Positions 33,622 through 42,785 of a stretch of 64,000 nt of DNA are shown here, piece after piece. The DNA is from Brevundimonas terrae (GTDB lineage Bacteria; Pseudomonadota; Alphaproteobacteria; Caulobacterales; Caulobacteraceae), in NCBI RefSeq assembly GCF_011761985.1, contig NZ_JAASQT010000001.1:887893-951892 (forward strand), written 5' to 3'. The stretch's first letter is position 1, and the number at the start of each line of letters is the position of its first letter. The notes beneath the pieces are model-generated. The model saw nothing but the letters and a program-made list of their open reading frames with translations. It was not told the origin of the DNA and ran no database searches. Position numbers and translations under genes: made by a program.

Positions 33622-34449
33622 ATGACCCTGCAAACACCTTCAGAACCGTCCCCATCCGCCTTGCCGCAGCCGCGTCGCTATAACGGCATCAACTGGGTGG
33701 GGCTTCGCACCCTGTACCTGCGCGAGGTGCGACGCTTCTGGAAGGTAGGGGCGCAGACGGTGGCGGCCCCTGTGGTCACCACCCTGTTGTACATGATGGT
33801 GTTTGTGGTGGCGCTTCAGGGCGCGCGCCCGCCGCTGCATGGCACCCCGTTTGCCGAGTTTGTGGCACCGGGCCTGATTATGATGGCGATCTTGCAGAAC
33901 GCCTTTGCCAATGCCTCGTCCAGCCTGATCCAGGCCAAGATCATGGGTACGGCGACCGACTTCCTGACCCCGCCGCTCAGCCCGCTGGAACTGACCATCG
34001 GCTTTAGCCTCGGGGCCGCGACGCGCGGTGTGGTCGTCGGTCTGGTGACGGCGCTGTGTGTGCTGCCGTTTGCCAAGCTGGGCATTTCGAACATTCTGCT
34101 GATCGTCTGGTTCGGCCTGATCGCGTCGCTGCTGATGGGTATGGTCGGCGTGCTGGCGGGTCTGTGGTCGGAAAAGTTCGATCACCTGTCGGCGGTGCAG
34201 AACTTTGTCGTCATGCCGATGACCTTCCTGTCGGGCACCTTCTATCTGGTCGAAAGCCTGCCCGCGCCGTTTGACACCATCAGTCGTTTCAATCCGTTCT
34301 TCTATCTGATCGACGGTTTCCGCGCCGGTTTCGTCGGGCAGGCCGAAAGCAATCTGGTGATTGGTCTGGTGATGAGCGCGGTGCTGACGCTGGTTCTGGG
34401 TGTCGTCTGCTGGCTGGTGTTCAAATCGGGCTGGCGTCTGAAGAGCTAA
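33622..34449 (+). CDS. ABC-2 type transporter permease
   Basis: 275-residue inner-membrane permease of the ABC-2 (NodJ/polysaccharide export-like) family, with about six hydrophobic segments between residues 45 and 270. Family features are EFVAPGLIMMAILQNAFANAS, LTPPLSPLELTIG, and the loop GTFYLVESLPAPFDTISRFNPFFYLIDGFR. The N-terminal 20 residues are Pro/Ser-rich and cytoplasmic. No ATP-binding subunit lies within the window on either side, so the ATPase must be encoded elsewhere. Substrate unknown; drugs, lipids or glycans are exported by relatives. It is divergent from gcrA and ends in a strong terminator. Confidence 0.88.
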   Translation: MTLQTPSEPSPSALPQPRRYNGINWVGLRTLYLREVRRFWKVGAQTVAAPVVTTLLYMMVFVVALQGARPPLHGTPFAEFVAPGLIMMAILQNAFANASSSLIQAKIMGTATDFLTPPLSPLELTIGFSLGAATRGVVVGLVTALCVLPFAKLGISNILLIVWFGLIASLLMGMVGVLAGLWSEKFDHLSAVQNFVVMPMTFLSGTFYLVESLPAPFDTISRFNPFFYLIDGFRAGFVGQAESNLVIGLVMSAVLTLVLGVVCWLVFKSGWRLKS

Positions 34450-34468
34450 GGTCGAATTAAGCTTTCGT

Positions 34469-34511
34469 AAGAGGGGCCGCGTCGCACTGGTGACGCGGCC
34501 CCTCTTCGTTT
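34469..34511 (+). terminator. Intrinsic terminator after the ABC permease
   Basis: A perfect 15-bp stem (AAGAGGGGCCGCGTC at 34469-34483 with its complement at 34492-34506), 8-base loop, then CGTTT. Confidence 0.9.
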
Positions 34512-34541
34512 AGGCATGAGGAAAATTGGAGGGGGTTTTCC

Positions 34542-35474
34542 ATGTCTATGAAGTCGCTTTTTGCCTTGGCACCATTGGCTCTTGCTTTGATGGCGCAGCC
34601 ATCGGCCGCCGAGGATGCCGCCAGCCCTGAGGCCAGCCGCATCCATGCCACCGCCGAACGTCTGGTGCAGGATAATAATCCGGCGCGCCTCGAGGTGCTC
34701 AAGGCGCATCTGGATACGCTGGGCCTGCCATATCAGCTGCAAGCGTTCGAGGGTGGCAACCGCCAGACGGGCGCGATGGCGGGCACCAATCTGGTCATCA
34801 CGCTGGGTTCGGGCGAGCGCGATATTATCCTGATGGCCCACTATGACGCGGCTGTTTTGCGCGACGGGGCCTTCTCGCACGGCGTGGTCGATAATGCGGG
34901 CGGCACGCTGGCCGTTATCGAGGCGGCCAAGAAGCTTCAGGGGCATGGCCATCACCTCAAACACCGCATCGTGGTGGTGCTGACCGATCAGGAAGAACTG
35001 GGTCTGATCGGGGCGCGCAACTGGCTGGAACAGGCCGACAAGGCCCGTATTGCCGGCGTGGTCAATGTGGACGTGGCCGCCTATGGCCGCACGGTCATGT
35101 TCGGTCTGAATAATGGCGAGGCGTCACGCGGGATGGTGCGTACCTTGCGGACCTATTGCGCCGATACGGCCACCGATTGCGAGGCCTTCCCTGTCTATCC
35201 GCCCAGTGAGGACCGCGTGTTCTCGGCGGCCGGTATTCCGGTGCTGTCGCTGGGCATCCAGAACGCCATCGGTGCCCGCCAGATGTGGCTGGCCTTTAAT
35301 GGCGGTCAGGATAACGGCCTGCGCGAAGGCTTCGTGCCGGACGTGTTCCAGAACATCCACACCCACGAGGACAAGATGGACAAACTGGTGTCCGGCGATG
35401 TGGCGCAGTTCGCCGATTTCCTGACCGGACTGGTCCAGACCATCGACGTGGAAAGCACAGGCAAAAACCCGTAA
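34542..35474 (+). CDS. Secreted M28 family zinc aminopeptidase-like protein
   Basis: 310-residue exported metallopeptidase. The signal peptide (SLFALAPLALALMAQPSAA) is followed by an M28 fold with the expected ligands in order: MAHYDA (His, Asp), VVDNAGG (bridging Asp), TDQEELG (catalytic Glu and zinc Glu), NVDVAAYG (Asp) and QNIHTHEDK (His). A cysteine pair (TYCADTATDCEAF) probably forms a disulfide. GGAGGGGG precedes the ATG. Like the S9 peptidases it likely frees amino acids outside the cytoplasm; the lipid- or glutaminyl-peptide activities of other M28 members are possible. Its terminator lies before argD. Confidence 0.88.
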   Translation: MSMKSLFALAPLALALMAQPSAAEDAASPEASRIHATAERLVQDNNPARLEVLKAHLDTLGLPYQLQAFEGGNRQTGAMAGTNLVITLGSGERDIILMAHYDAAVLRDGAFSHGVVDNAGGTLAVIEAAKKLQGHGHHLKHRIVVVLTDQEELGLIGARNWLEQADKARIAGVVNVDVAAYGRTVMFGLNNGEASRGMVRTLRTYCADTATDCEAFPVYPPSEDRVFSAAGIPVLSLGIQNAIGARQMWLAFNGGQDNGLREGFVPDVFQNIHTHEDKMDKLVSGDVAQFADFLTGLVQTIDVESTGKNP

Positions 35475-35542
35475 CTCTGCGGGCCTCGCGGTGTTGACTA
35501 AAGGGCAATGTGGCCCGACAAGTCTGTGATCATTTTGTTCAG

Positions 35543-35580
35543 CGGTCCCGTTGCCAGCCAACGGGACCGTCTCTCTTTTT
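35543..35580 (+). terminator. Terminator in the leader of argD
   Basis: CGGTCCCGTTG at 35543-35553 pairs with CAACGGGACCG at 35559-35569, 5-base loop, followed by TCTCTCTTTTT. It ends only ten bases before the argD start, so it could end the M28 transcript or attenuate argD. Confidence 0.8.
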
Positions 35581-35590
35581 GGAGACTGCC

Positions 35591-36781
35591 GTGTCCGGTC
35601 ATCTGATGGGTGTTTACAATCGTGCGCCGCTGGAAGTGGAGCGTGGTCAGGGCGTCCGACTGTGGTCCACTGACGGGACCGAATATCTGGACTGCGTGTC
35701 CGGTATCTCGACCAATGCGCTGGGCCACGCCCATCCGAAACTGGTCGAGGCCCTGAAGGCGCAAGCGGACAAGCTGTGGCACGTCTCCAACATCTACCGC
35801 ATCCCCGGTCAGGACGAACTGGCCGACATGCTGTGCGACAAATCGTTCGCCGATGTGGTCTTCTTTGCCAATTCCGGTACCGAGGCGGTGGAATGCGCGA
35901 TCAAGACCGCGCGCAAATACCACCACGCCAAGGGTAATGTTGAACGCATCGACATCTATGGCTTTGATGGCTCGTTCCACGGCCGCACCTATGGCGGCAT
36001 CAATGCGGCGGCCAACCCGAACTATACCGAAGGCTTCGGCCCGCCCATGCAGGGCTTCTACCAGCTGAAGTGGGGCGACAAGGATGCCCTGACGGCGGCG
36101 TTTGAAAGCCCGACCACGGCGGCCATCATCCTCGAGCCGGTTCAGGGCGAGGGCGGCTGCCGCGCCACGCCGGACGAAGACCTGCGCTGGATGCGCGACA
36201 TGGCCGACAAGCACGGCGTGCTGATCATCTTTGACGAAGTGCAATGCGGCATGGGCCGCACAGGCAAGCTGTGGGCGCACGAATGGGCCGGTATGACGCC
36301 GGACATCATGGCCATCGCCAAGGCTTTGGGCGGCGGCTTCCCGATCGGGGCCTGTCTGGCCACAGCCGAAGCGGCTTCGGGCATGACCGCAGGCGCGCAC
36401 GGTTCGACCTTTGGTGGCAACCCGCTGGCCATGGCTGTCGGTAAGGCGGCTTTCAGCGAAGTGTCGTCGGATGCGATCCTGAATAACGTCAACGAGGTTT
36501 CGGCCTATCTGAGACAGCAGCTGAGCGGCCTGCAAGAACGCTTCCCCGACGTGGTCGTCGAGGTGCGCGGCAAGGGTCTGTTGCTGGGTCTGAAACTGGT
36601 GCCGAACAACCGCGACTTCATGGGCTGGGCCCGTGACGAGGCCAAGCTTCTGATCGCCGGCGGCGGCGACAATCTGGTGCGTATTCTGGCCCCGCTGAAC
36701 ATCACCCTCGAAGAGGCCCGCGAGGCCGTCGAGAAACTGGAAAAGACCTGCGCGTTCGCTCGCACCAAGATGGCCGGTTAA
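35591..36781 (+). CDS. argD: Acetylornithine aminotransferase
   Basis: 396-residue class-III PLP aminotransferase of arginine synthesis, which also can act as the DapC transaminase of lysine synthesis. Features: FANSGTEAVECAIKTAR, GSFHGRTYGGINA, the PLP-binding FDEVQCGMGRTGKLWAHE and Lys in IAKALGGGFPIG, with HGSTFGGNPLAMAV. Start is GTG at 35591 with GGAGA seven bases upstream; the frame extending to 35510 crosses the hairpin and is rejected. argF follows 33 bases downstream, supporting a role in arginine synthesis. Confidence 0.95.
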   Translation: MSGHLMGVYNRAPLEVERGQGVRLWSTDGTEYLDCVSGISTNALGHAHPKLVEALKAQADKLWHVSNIYRIPGQDELADMLCDKSFADVVFFANSGTEAVECAIKTARKYHHAKGNVERIDIYGFDGSFHGRTYGGINAAANPNYTEGFGPPMQGFYQLKWGDKDALTAAFESPTTAAIILEPVQGEGGCRATPDEDLRWMRDMADKHGVLIIFDEVQCGMGRTGKLWAHEWAGMTPDIMAIAKALGGGFPIGACLATAEAASGMTAGAHGSTFGGNPLAMAVGKAAFSEVSSDAILNNVNEVSAYLRQQLSGLQERFPDVVVEVRGKGLLLGLKLVPNNRDFMGWARDEAKLLIAGGGDNLVRILAPLNITLEEAREAVEKLEKTCAFARTKMAG

Positions 36782-36814
36782 TCCGGCCTTCTACCTGTAC
36801 TTACGGAGACCAAT

Positions 36815-37729
36815 ATGGTCCGTCACTTCCTCGATATCTCTCGTCTTGAAGCCGCCGATCTGCGCGCCATTCTGGATGATGCCCACGCCCGCAAACAGGC
36901 CCGCAAGGGCTGGCCGCAAGGCCGTGCGGATGCCGATGCTCCGGCCAAGGATCGCGTTCTGGCGATGATCTTTGAAAAGAACTCGACCCGCACGCGCTTC
37001 AGTTTTGATGCTGCTATCCGCCAATTGGGCGGTCAGGGTATTATCGCCAATGCGGCGGACATGCAGTTGGGCCGCGGTGAGCCGATCGAGGACACGGCCC
37101 GTGTACTGTCGCGCATGGTCGATGCGGTGATGATCCGCGCCAATGATCACGAGGATGTCGAGCGTTTCGCCCGCGTCTCGTCGGTGCCGGTGGTCAATGC
37201 CCTGACCGACCGTTCGCACCCGTGCCAGATTCTGGCCGACCTGCTGACCATCGAAGAGCATCTCGGCCCGATCGCGGGCAAGACAGTGGCGTGGATCGGT
37301 GACGGCAATAATGTCTGCCACAGCTTCATGCATGCGGCGGCCAAGTTCGGCTTCAAACTGCGTGTGGCGTGCCCTGCGGAATATCACCCCGACCTGCGCG
37401 ATCTCGAAAAGGGCGGTACGTGGGTCTACCTGACCTCCGACCCGCAGGACGCGGTCACAGGTGCCGATGTGGTGGTCACCGATACATGGGTGTCGATGGG
37501 CGATCAGGACTATGAGGCCCGCCTTGCGGCCTTCGAGCCCTATACGGTCGATCAGGCCCTGATGGATCAGGCCAATGACGGTGCGGTCTTCCTGCACTGC
37601 CTGCCTGCCCACCGTGGCGAGGAAGTGACCGACGACGTCATCGACGGCCCGCAATCGCTGGTCATCGACGAAGCCGAAAACCGCATCCATGCCCAAAAGG
37701 CAGTCTTAGCCTGGTGCTTTGCGGGTTAA
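36815..37729 (+). CDS. argF: Ornithine carbamoyltransferase
   Basis: 304-residue enzyme joining ornithine and carbamoyl phosphate to citrulline. The carbamoyl-phosphate loop STRTR is at 57-61, HPCQ near 130, and the ornithine-binding DTWVSMG and [11 protein letters not shown] blocks are intact. Start ATG at 36815 gives the family N-terminus (RHFLDISRL). It forms an operon with argD and is closed by a terminator. Normal length. Confidence 0.97.
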   Translation: MVRHFLDISRLEAADLRAILDDAHARKQARKGWPQGRADADAPAKDRVLAMIFEKNSTRTRFSFDAAIRQLGGQGIIANAADMQLGRGEPIEDTARVLSRMVDAVMIRANDHEDVERFARVSSVPVVNALTDRSHPCQILADLLTIEEHLGPIAGKTVAWIGDGNNVCHSFMHAAAKFGFKLRVACPAEYHPDLRDLEKGGTWVYLTSDPQDAVTGADVVVTDTWVSMGDQDYEARLAAFEPYTVDQALMDQANDGAVFLHCLPAHRGEEVTDDVIDGPQSLVIDEAENRIHAQKAVLAWCFAG

Positions 37730-37756
37730 GCCAGGACGCAGCCAGACCAAAATCAG

Positions 37757-37787
37757 GGGCCGAAGGGGAAACTCTTCGGCCCTTTTT
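37757..37787 (+). terminator. Intrinsic terminator after argF
   Basis: GGGCCGAAG at 37757-37765 pairs with CTTCGGCCC at 37774-37782, 8-base loop, then TTTTT. Confidence 0.92.
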
Positions 37788-37793
37788 CATGTC

Positions 37794-38009
37794 TCAATAG
37801 ACGATGGTTTTCGGGTTGCCGGTGATGTGACTGACCACATGGATCAGCAGCAACATGGTCAGGGCCGCAAACAGCAGCATCAGGAACCGCCACGGCATCA
37901 TACGCGGCTTGGCCCGCATGATGTCGGTGGGTTTTGCACCGCGCCAACCGCAGAGAATGGTCAGGCCCACAGACAGGGCGGTGAGGATCAGGGTGAGGGT
38001 CAGGCTCAT
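37794..38009 (-). CDS. Small membrane protein with two predicted transmembrane helices
   Basis: 71-residue protein starting at the ATG 38007-38009. Hydrophobic segments at about 3-22 (LTLILTALSVGLTILCGW) and 42-62 (FLMLLFAALTMLLLIHVVSH) are separated by a basic loop (RGAKPTDIMRAKPRMMPWR), so both ends should face the same side. No family is recognised; it resembles small uncharacterised membrane proteins of Caulobacterales. No clear SD. It converges on argF and its upstream region (38010-38211) is shared with the podJ-like gene, where a TTAACC half-site and a GANTC site (38206-38210) are found. Confidence 0.65.
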   Translation of the reverse strand: MSLTLTLILTALSVGLTILCGWRGAKPTDIMRAKPRMMPWRFLMLLFAALTMLLLIHVVSHITGNPKTIVY

Positions 38010-38211
38010 GCTTTGCAGGTGGGGGAACAAAAAACTTTCGGCAAGCCCGAAGTTGTGGGGATGGCAAATCAGCAACCTTCTGTTAACCAAGGTCACGGCG
38101 GTCCAGCTTGGGTTGTGTCAGCTGAACCGCCTAGATGTTGTGGCTGCGTGAGTATCCGTCCACATAATGTGGGATTAATGCGGTGCCCGACGTGGCACGG
38201 GAGACGAATCA

Positions 38212-40938
38212 GTGAGCGCAACGGCGCCTTGGAGCGTTAAGGGAATCGATCCGAAGGCTCGCGAGATCGCAAAAGATCTGGCGCGCCGCTCGGGTATGAC
38301 CCTTGGGGAATGGCTCAACTCCATGATTATGGACGAGCCCGAGGACGAGGGTTCGGCCCTGCCTCGCCGCGCCCTTGCGCCTGACAGCACCGATCGTCCG
38401 AGCCGCGAAGACTCTGTGCGGGGCGAGGCCCTGATCTCTGCCATGGGCGAGCGTCTTGAAGCGGCGGAGCGCCGCTCGACCTCGGCCATTCAGGGTATTG
38501 ATCTGGCCGTGTCCAGCCTGATGCGCCGCATGGATGCCGAGCGCGAACTGGACAGCCAGCGCGAGCGCCGCTTGGAGGGCATGGCGCGCGAGCTTCGCGA
38601 GGGTCACGAACGTCTCAAGTCGCTGGAAGGCGGCGATCAGGGGCTGGATATTCGCAGCCGTCTGGATCAGGCGCAGAACGACACCCGCTCGGCCCTCGAG
38701 GGGTTGCAGGCTTCGTTTGCGGCTCTGGAACAGCGCCTCGGTGGACTTGAAGCCCGTCCGGCTCTGGGCGATGGTGCCCTGACGCAACTGGCCGACGGCC
38801 TGCGTCAACAGATCGACGCCAACCGTCAGGATATGCTGGCCCGCTTGGGCGCATCCGGTGGCGTCGAGCAGGCGCTGGAGCGGTTGCAGGCCCAGACCAA
38901 GGCGTCCGAAATGCGCTCCGCCCACGCCGTCGAGGCGATGGGGCAGGAGGTCATGCGGATTGCGCGTAATATGAATACGCGCATGCAGGGCCTCGAAGAC
39001 AACGGTCTGGCCAATGCCCAAGAGCTTGTCGACCAGCACCTTGATCAGCGTCTGTCCGAACTGGGTCGCGTTCTCGATGAAAAACTCGACCGCGAAATCG
39101 CCCGCCATTCGCAATCGGTCGACAGCCGCCTGACCCGTCAGGAAGACCAGCACGCACTGGCGCTGGAACGACTGGGCGGCGAGATCACCCGTATTTCGGA
39201 TCGCCTGTCGGAACGTATTTCCCAGACCGAGCGCCGTTCGACACAGGCTATCGAGGACATCAGCCGTCGTCTGGCTGAAAATACCGACAAGCTGGAGCGT
39301 CGTTCCGAGGACGTATCGGGCGAACTGGCCGAGCGCATGCGCCAGAGCGAAGAGCGCACCTTGCGTCTCGTCGAAGAGGCCAAGGCCGTCCGCGCCCGTC
39401 GGGAATCGGCGGCGCTGCACGCGGCCCCGCGCCTGTCGGCGGCGGCCGAGGCGGTTCAGTTTGACGATGTGCCGGAGTTCATCCCCGAAACCTCGGCGGT
39501 ATCGCTGTTTGGATCGGCTCCCGACGCATGGGATTCGCAACCGGCCACCGGCGCGGACTGGCGCACGAACACGGCATCGCAAAATGCCCATCCGGCGGCG
39601 GCAACCCAAATCGATGCGCCATTAGCCGAGGCTCAGGCCAGTGCGGGTTGGGCCGATACGGTGGCCGCAGAAATGGCCGTCGAGCCTTTCCCGACACAGG
39701 ACGAACTGCGTCCGTTCGGTAGTCTTGATGGCGATCTCGCCGACGACTTCCTGATGAACGAGGCGGAGCAGGCACGCGACATCGAGGAAGATGAAAACTT
39801 CCCCTCGATCTTTGCCTCGTCCGAGCATGATGCACTGGCGGCCCGTACCGAGGCTTTGGCCGGTTCCGATCTCGACTTCGAGATCGTGCTGGATGAGGGC
39901 GTTGAGGCCGATCCTGCACCGGACGCACCGGATGCGGACGAACCGACCGGGGCCAACCCGTTCTTTGCCACATCGGAAGAAGCCGATGTAGCGCAGGATG
40001 ATGACCTGTCCCTGACGCCCTTCATGTCCACGCGAGACGTGATCGACAATGCCCGTGCAGCGATTTCGGACGACGATTCCGAGACCCCGCGCAAAGGCTT
40101 TGGTCTCGGCAAGCTGCGTAAAAAAGGCGGCACCTCCGCGCTCCAGCAAAAGCTGGATCGCAAGGCATCACGCGATGGCTCCACCTTCGGGCAGGCGCTC
40201 AAGGTGTCGGCTCTGGCCATGCTGGTGGTCGGTGGCGGTGGCTATGGCACGCTGAAACTGGTCAAGGACCAGAATCTGGACCTGAATTTCGGTCAAGGCC
40301 CGAGCCCTGCACAGCCAACGACGCCGGTCGCCGCGCCGATGGCCGCACTGGCTCTGGATGCGACGCCTGTGGACGCTGTGCCGTCGCAGGACGTGGCGCA
40401 AACCGAAGGGGCGGCGATCTTTAACCGCGCCATCGCCATGATCGACAATGGCGATGCCTCGGGGCTGGAGCCGCTGAAACGCTCGGCGGAGCTGGGCTAT
40501 GTACCGGCGCAAATGCGTCTGGCGGCCCTCTATACGGACGGTGGTGTCGGTATAGAGGCTGACCCGTTCGAGGCCCGCCAGTGGGTGCGTCGCGCCGCCG
40601 AGGCCGGTGAGCCACGCGCCATGCAGCACTATGCCACCCAGCTTTATGACGGTGTTGGCGGTGAACGTGACGAGGCCAAGGCGGTCGAGTGGATGCGCAA
40701 ATCCGCCGAAGCCGGCAGCGTGGACAGCCAGTACAATGTCGCCCACCTGTACGAAAAGGGCGTGAAGGGCGTCGCGGCCAACAAGGTCGAGGCCTTCACC
40801 TGGTACATGATTGCGGCCCGACGCGGCGACCAGCAGGCGCTGGAGGCGGTTCAACGCCTGACGCCGACGCTGGAAGCGGCACAACGCACCAAGGCCCGCG
40901 AGGCGGCGAATAATTTCAGCGTCCAGCCGCTGGCTTGA
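38212..40938 (+). CDS. podJ: PodJ-like polar localisation factor with Sel1 repeats
   Basis: 908-residue polar scaffold candidate. The N-terminus WSVKGIDPKAREIAKDLARR is followed by SGMTLGEWLN, a block I recall from PodJ/PodJL proteins. Residues about 75-390 form a long coiled coil rich in Glu, Arg and Gln, 400-640 is an acidic disordered region, one transmembrane helix lies at about 662-685 (LAMLVVGGGGYG), and Sel1-type repeats fill about 735-880 in the periplasm (APAQMRLAALYTDG, EWMRKSAEAG). In Caulobacter PodJ organises the new flagellar pole and is cut to a short form. GTG start with GGGAG eight bases upstream. Orthology is likely but not proven. Confidence 0.8.
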   Translation: MSATAPWSVKGIDPKAREIAKDLARRSGMTLGEWLNSMIMDEPEDEGSALPRRALAPDSTDRPSREDSVRGEALISAMGERLEAAERRSTSAIQGIDLAVSSLMRRMDAERELDSQRERRLEGMARELREGHERLKSLEGGDQGLDIRSRLDQAQNDTRSALEGLQASFAALEQRLGGLEARPALGDGALTQLADGLRQQIDANRQDMLARLGASGGVEQALERLQAQTKASEMRSAHAVEAMGQEVMRIARNMNTRMQGLEDNGLANAQELVDQHLDQRLSELGRVLDEKLDREIARHSQSVDSRLTRQEDQHALALERLGGEITRISDRLSERISQTERRSTQAIEDISRRLAENTDKLERRSEDVSGELAERMRQSEERTLRLVEEAKAVRARRESAALHAAPRLSAAAEAVQFDDVPEFIPETSAVSLFGSAPDAWDSQPATGADWRTNTASQNAHPAAATQIDAPLAEAQASAGWADTVAAEMAVEPFPTQDELRPFGSLDGDLADDFLMNEAEQARDIEEDENFPSIFASSEHDALAARTEALAGSDLDFEIVLDEGVEADPAPDAPDADEPTGANPFFATSEEADVAQDDDLSLTPFMSTRDVIDNARAAISDDDSETPRKGFGLGKLRKKGGTSALQQKLDRKASRDGSTFGQALKVSALAMLVVGGGGYGTLKLVKDQNLDLNFGQGPSPAQPTTPVAAPMAALALDATPVDAVPSQDVAQTEGAAIFNRAIAMIDNGDASGLEPLKRSAELGYVPAQMRLAALYTDGGVGIEADPFEARQWVRRAAEAGEPRAMQHYATQLYDGVGGERDEAKAVEWMRKSAEAGSVDSQYNVAHLYEKGVKGVAANKVEAFTWYMIAARRGDQQALEAVQRLTPTLEAAQRTKAREAANNFSVQPLA

Positions 40939-41052
40939 TTACACCTTGTTAGGGCTAGGGGTGGTCTGATCGGTCACCCTTGGCTAAAGCCTGTCAGGTG
41001 ATCGCCTGCGGGCGAAGCCAAGCTGTACCTTGTCCAACCGAAGGCGCGTTCC

Positions 41053-41976
41053 GTGGATATCTATCTGCCTATCGCCGAAGTCTCGGTGAACTGGCCGCTC
41101 CTGATGCTGTTGGGGGCGACGGTGGGCTTTGTCTCGGGCCTTTTCGGTATCGGCGGCGGCTTCCTGATGGCCCCCATTCTGGTGTTCATGGGTATTCCGC
41201 CCACGGTGGCTGTGGCCAGTCAGGCCAGCCATGTTGTGGCCTCCTCGACATCGGGCGTGATCCGCTATTCGGTGATGAAGGGCGTCGATTACAAGATCGG
41301 CGGCATCATGGCGGCAGGCGGGGTCTTCGGGGCGCTCGTCGGGGTCGAGCTGTTCCGCTATCTGCGCCTGTTGGGACAGGCCGATCTGGTGGTGGCCGTC
41401 TCGTATCTTATTTTCCTTGGCTCTATCGGCTCGATGATGGTGTTCGAGAGCCTGACCAAGATTTTGCAAAGGGTGCGTGGCGAAACCCCGCCACGCAAAG
41501 AGCGCCGCCGTCCCATGTGGCTGTATGGCCTGCCCTTCCGTATGCGCTTCCCGCGTTCGGGTCTTTATATCAGTGCCATTCCGCCCATCGGGCTGGGGAT
41601 TTTTGCCGGTATCCTGTCGGCCATTATGGGCGTCGGCGGCGGCTTTATTCTCGTTCCGGCCATGCTCTATGTGCTGCGCATGAAGGCCAATGTCGTGGTG
41701 GGCACCAGCCTGTTCCAGATCATCGTCACCACGGCGGTCACCACCATCCTTCAGGCAGGCCGTAACCAGACGGTCGATATTGTTCTGTCGATGATCCTGC
41801 TGCTGGGCGGCGTGATCGGGGCCCAGTATGGCGCGCGTCTGTCGGGCCGTTTCCGTGCCGAAGAAATGCGTGCGGCCTTGGGCTTTATCGTGCTGCTGGT
41901 GGGTATCCAGATGGGGCTGGAACTGTTTGTGCGCCCCAGTGAACTGTTCCTGATGGCACCGGGTGTGGGCAACTGA
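41053..41976 (+). CDS. TauE/SafE (TSUP) family membrane permease
   Basis: 307-residue inner-membrane protein with about eight hydrophobic segments in two homologous halves, each opening with the family signature: GFVSGLFGIGGGFLMAPIL near 25-43 and GILSAIMGVGGGFILVP near 193-209. TSUP proteins carry organosulfur or other anions such as sulfite. A basic cytoplasmic loop (RVRGETPPRKERRRP) lies mid-protein. GTG start. The downstream TIGR02186-like gene begins within the stop codon (TGATG), a pairing common in Alphaproteobacteria, which suggests that they work together. Substrate unknown. Confidence 0.9.
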   Translation: MDIYLPIAEVSVNWPLLMLLGATVGFVSGLFGIGGGFLMAPILVFMGIPPTVAVASQASHVVASSTSGVIRYSVMKGVDYKIGGIMAAGGVFGALVGVELFRYLRLLGQADLVVAVSYLIFLGSIGSMMVFESLTKILQRVRGETPPRKERRRPMWLYGLPFRMRFPRSGLYISAIPPIGLGIFAGILSAIMGVGGGFILVPAMLYVLRMKANVVVGTSLFQIIVTTAVTTILQAGRNQTVDIVLSMILLLGGVIGAQYGARLSGRFRAEEMRAALGFIVLLVGIQMGLELFVRPSELFLMAPGVGN

Positions 41977-42785
41977 TGTTTCAGGACCTTCCACCCCCGC
42001 CACCTGCCTATGAGGCACCGGCCCCCGAGCAGACGGTTGCGACGGCCAGCGAAGTGCGCGTGGCCGCTGCCCTGACCGATGCCCAGATCAAGGTGGATAC
42101 AGGCTTCAGCGGGGCCTCCATCGTGCTGTATGGCGCGGTGTTCAATCCGACCGATGTGCCTGCCGATGTGGTGCTGGTGGTGCGCGGACCCGATGCGACT
42201 GTGCGTCTGGTCAAGAAGACCCGCCACAACGGGGTCTGGCTGAACAGCCGCCCTGTGGTGTTCGAGGGTGCGCCCGGTTTTTATATGACGGCCTCGACGC
42301 GTCCCCTGCCGGACGTGGCCGATTTTGGCCAGATGCGCCGTCTGGGGGTCGGGGTCGATCACCTGCGGATCAATGCGCCAGAAGAGGCGACCACGGTGAC
42401 CCGTTATGGCGTGCGCGATGTGGTCATCAGCCGTCTGGGCGAAGACTATCTGGACTGGCGCCGCGCAGTGATCCGCCTCAAGGAAACGGCGGGCCTGTAC
42501 AAGAACAATCCTGACGGGGTCAGCTTTGTCGATCGCGGCCTATTCCGCGCCGAGGTGGACCTGCCCGCCACAGCCCCGACGGGGACCTATTTTGCCGAGG
42601 TCTGGCTGTTTCAGGAGGGCGCGCCGGTTTCGGTCTCCAACCTGACCCTGACCGTCGAGAAGGTGGGGCTGGAGCGTAGCATCTATCAGTTCGCGCACCG
42701 CAATCCGTGGATGTACGGGATTTTGTGCGTCTTTCTGGCCGCCGGTATCGGCTATGCCGCTTCGCGGATATTCCGCGATCGCTGA
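41976..42785 (+). CDS. TIGR02186/Alph_Pro_TM family membrane protein
   Basis: 269-residue protein of the alphaproteobacterial putative transmembrane family found beside TSUP permeases. The conserved core starts near residue 35 (QIKVDTGFSGASIVLYGAVF) with DATVRLVKKTRHNGVWLN; a single transmembrane helix near 245-262 (MYGILCVFLAAGIGYAAS) ends in a short basic tail. Unusually for an extracytoplasmic core, the N-terminus (MFQDLPPPPPAYEAPAPEQT) is proline-rich and shows no signal peptide. Either export relies on another start that I cannot find or the protein is tail-anchored. Translation is coupled to the TSUP gene. The stop codon sits in the loop of a terminator hairpin. Confidence 0.82.
   Translation: MFQDLPPPPPAYEAPAPEQTVATASEVRVAAALTDAQIKVDTGFSGASIVLYGAVFNPTDVPADVVLVVRGPDATVRLVKKTRHNGVWLNSRPVVFEGAPGFYMTASTRPLPDVADFGQMRRLGVGVDHLRINAPEEATTVTRYGVRDVVISRLGEDYLDWRRAVIRLKETAGLYKNNPDGVSFVDRGLFRAEVDLPATAPTGTYFAEVWLFQEGAPVSVSNLTLTVEKVGLERSIYQFAHRNPWMYGILCVFLAAGIGYAASRIFRDR

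Noticed and set aside
40939..41052. Structured RNA between the podJ-like and TSUP genes (TTGGCT/AGCCAA and smaller stems)
   Set aside because: Stems are short with large internal loops and no known RNA class fits; likely chance pairing in GC-rich DNA.
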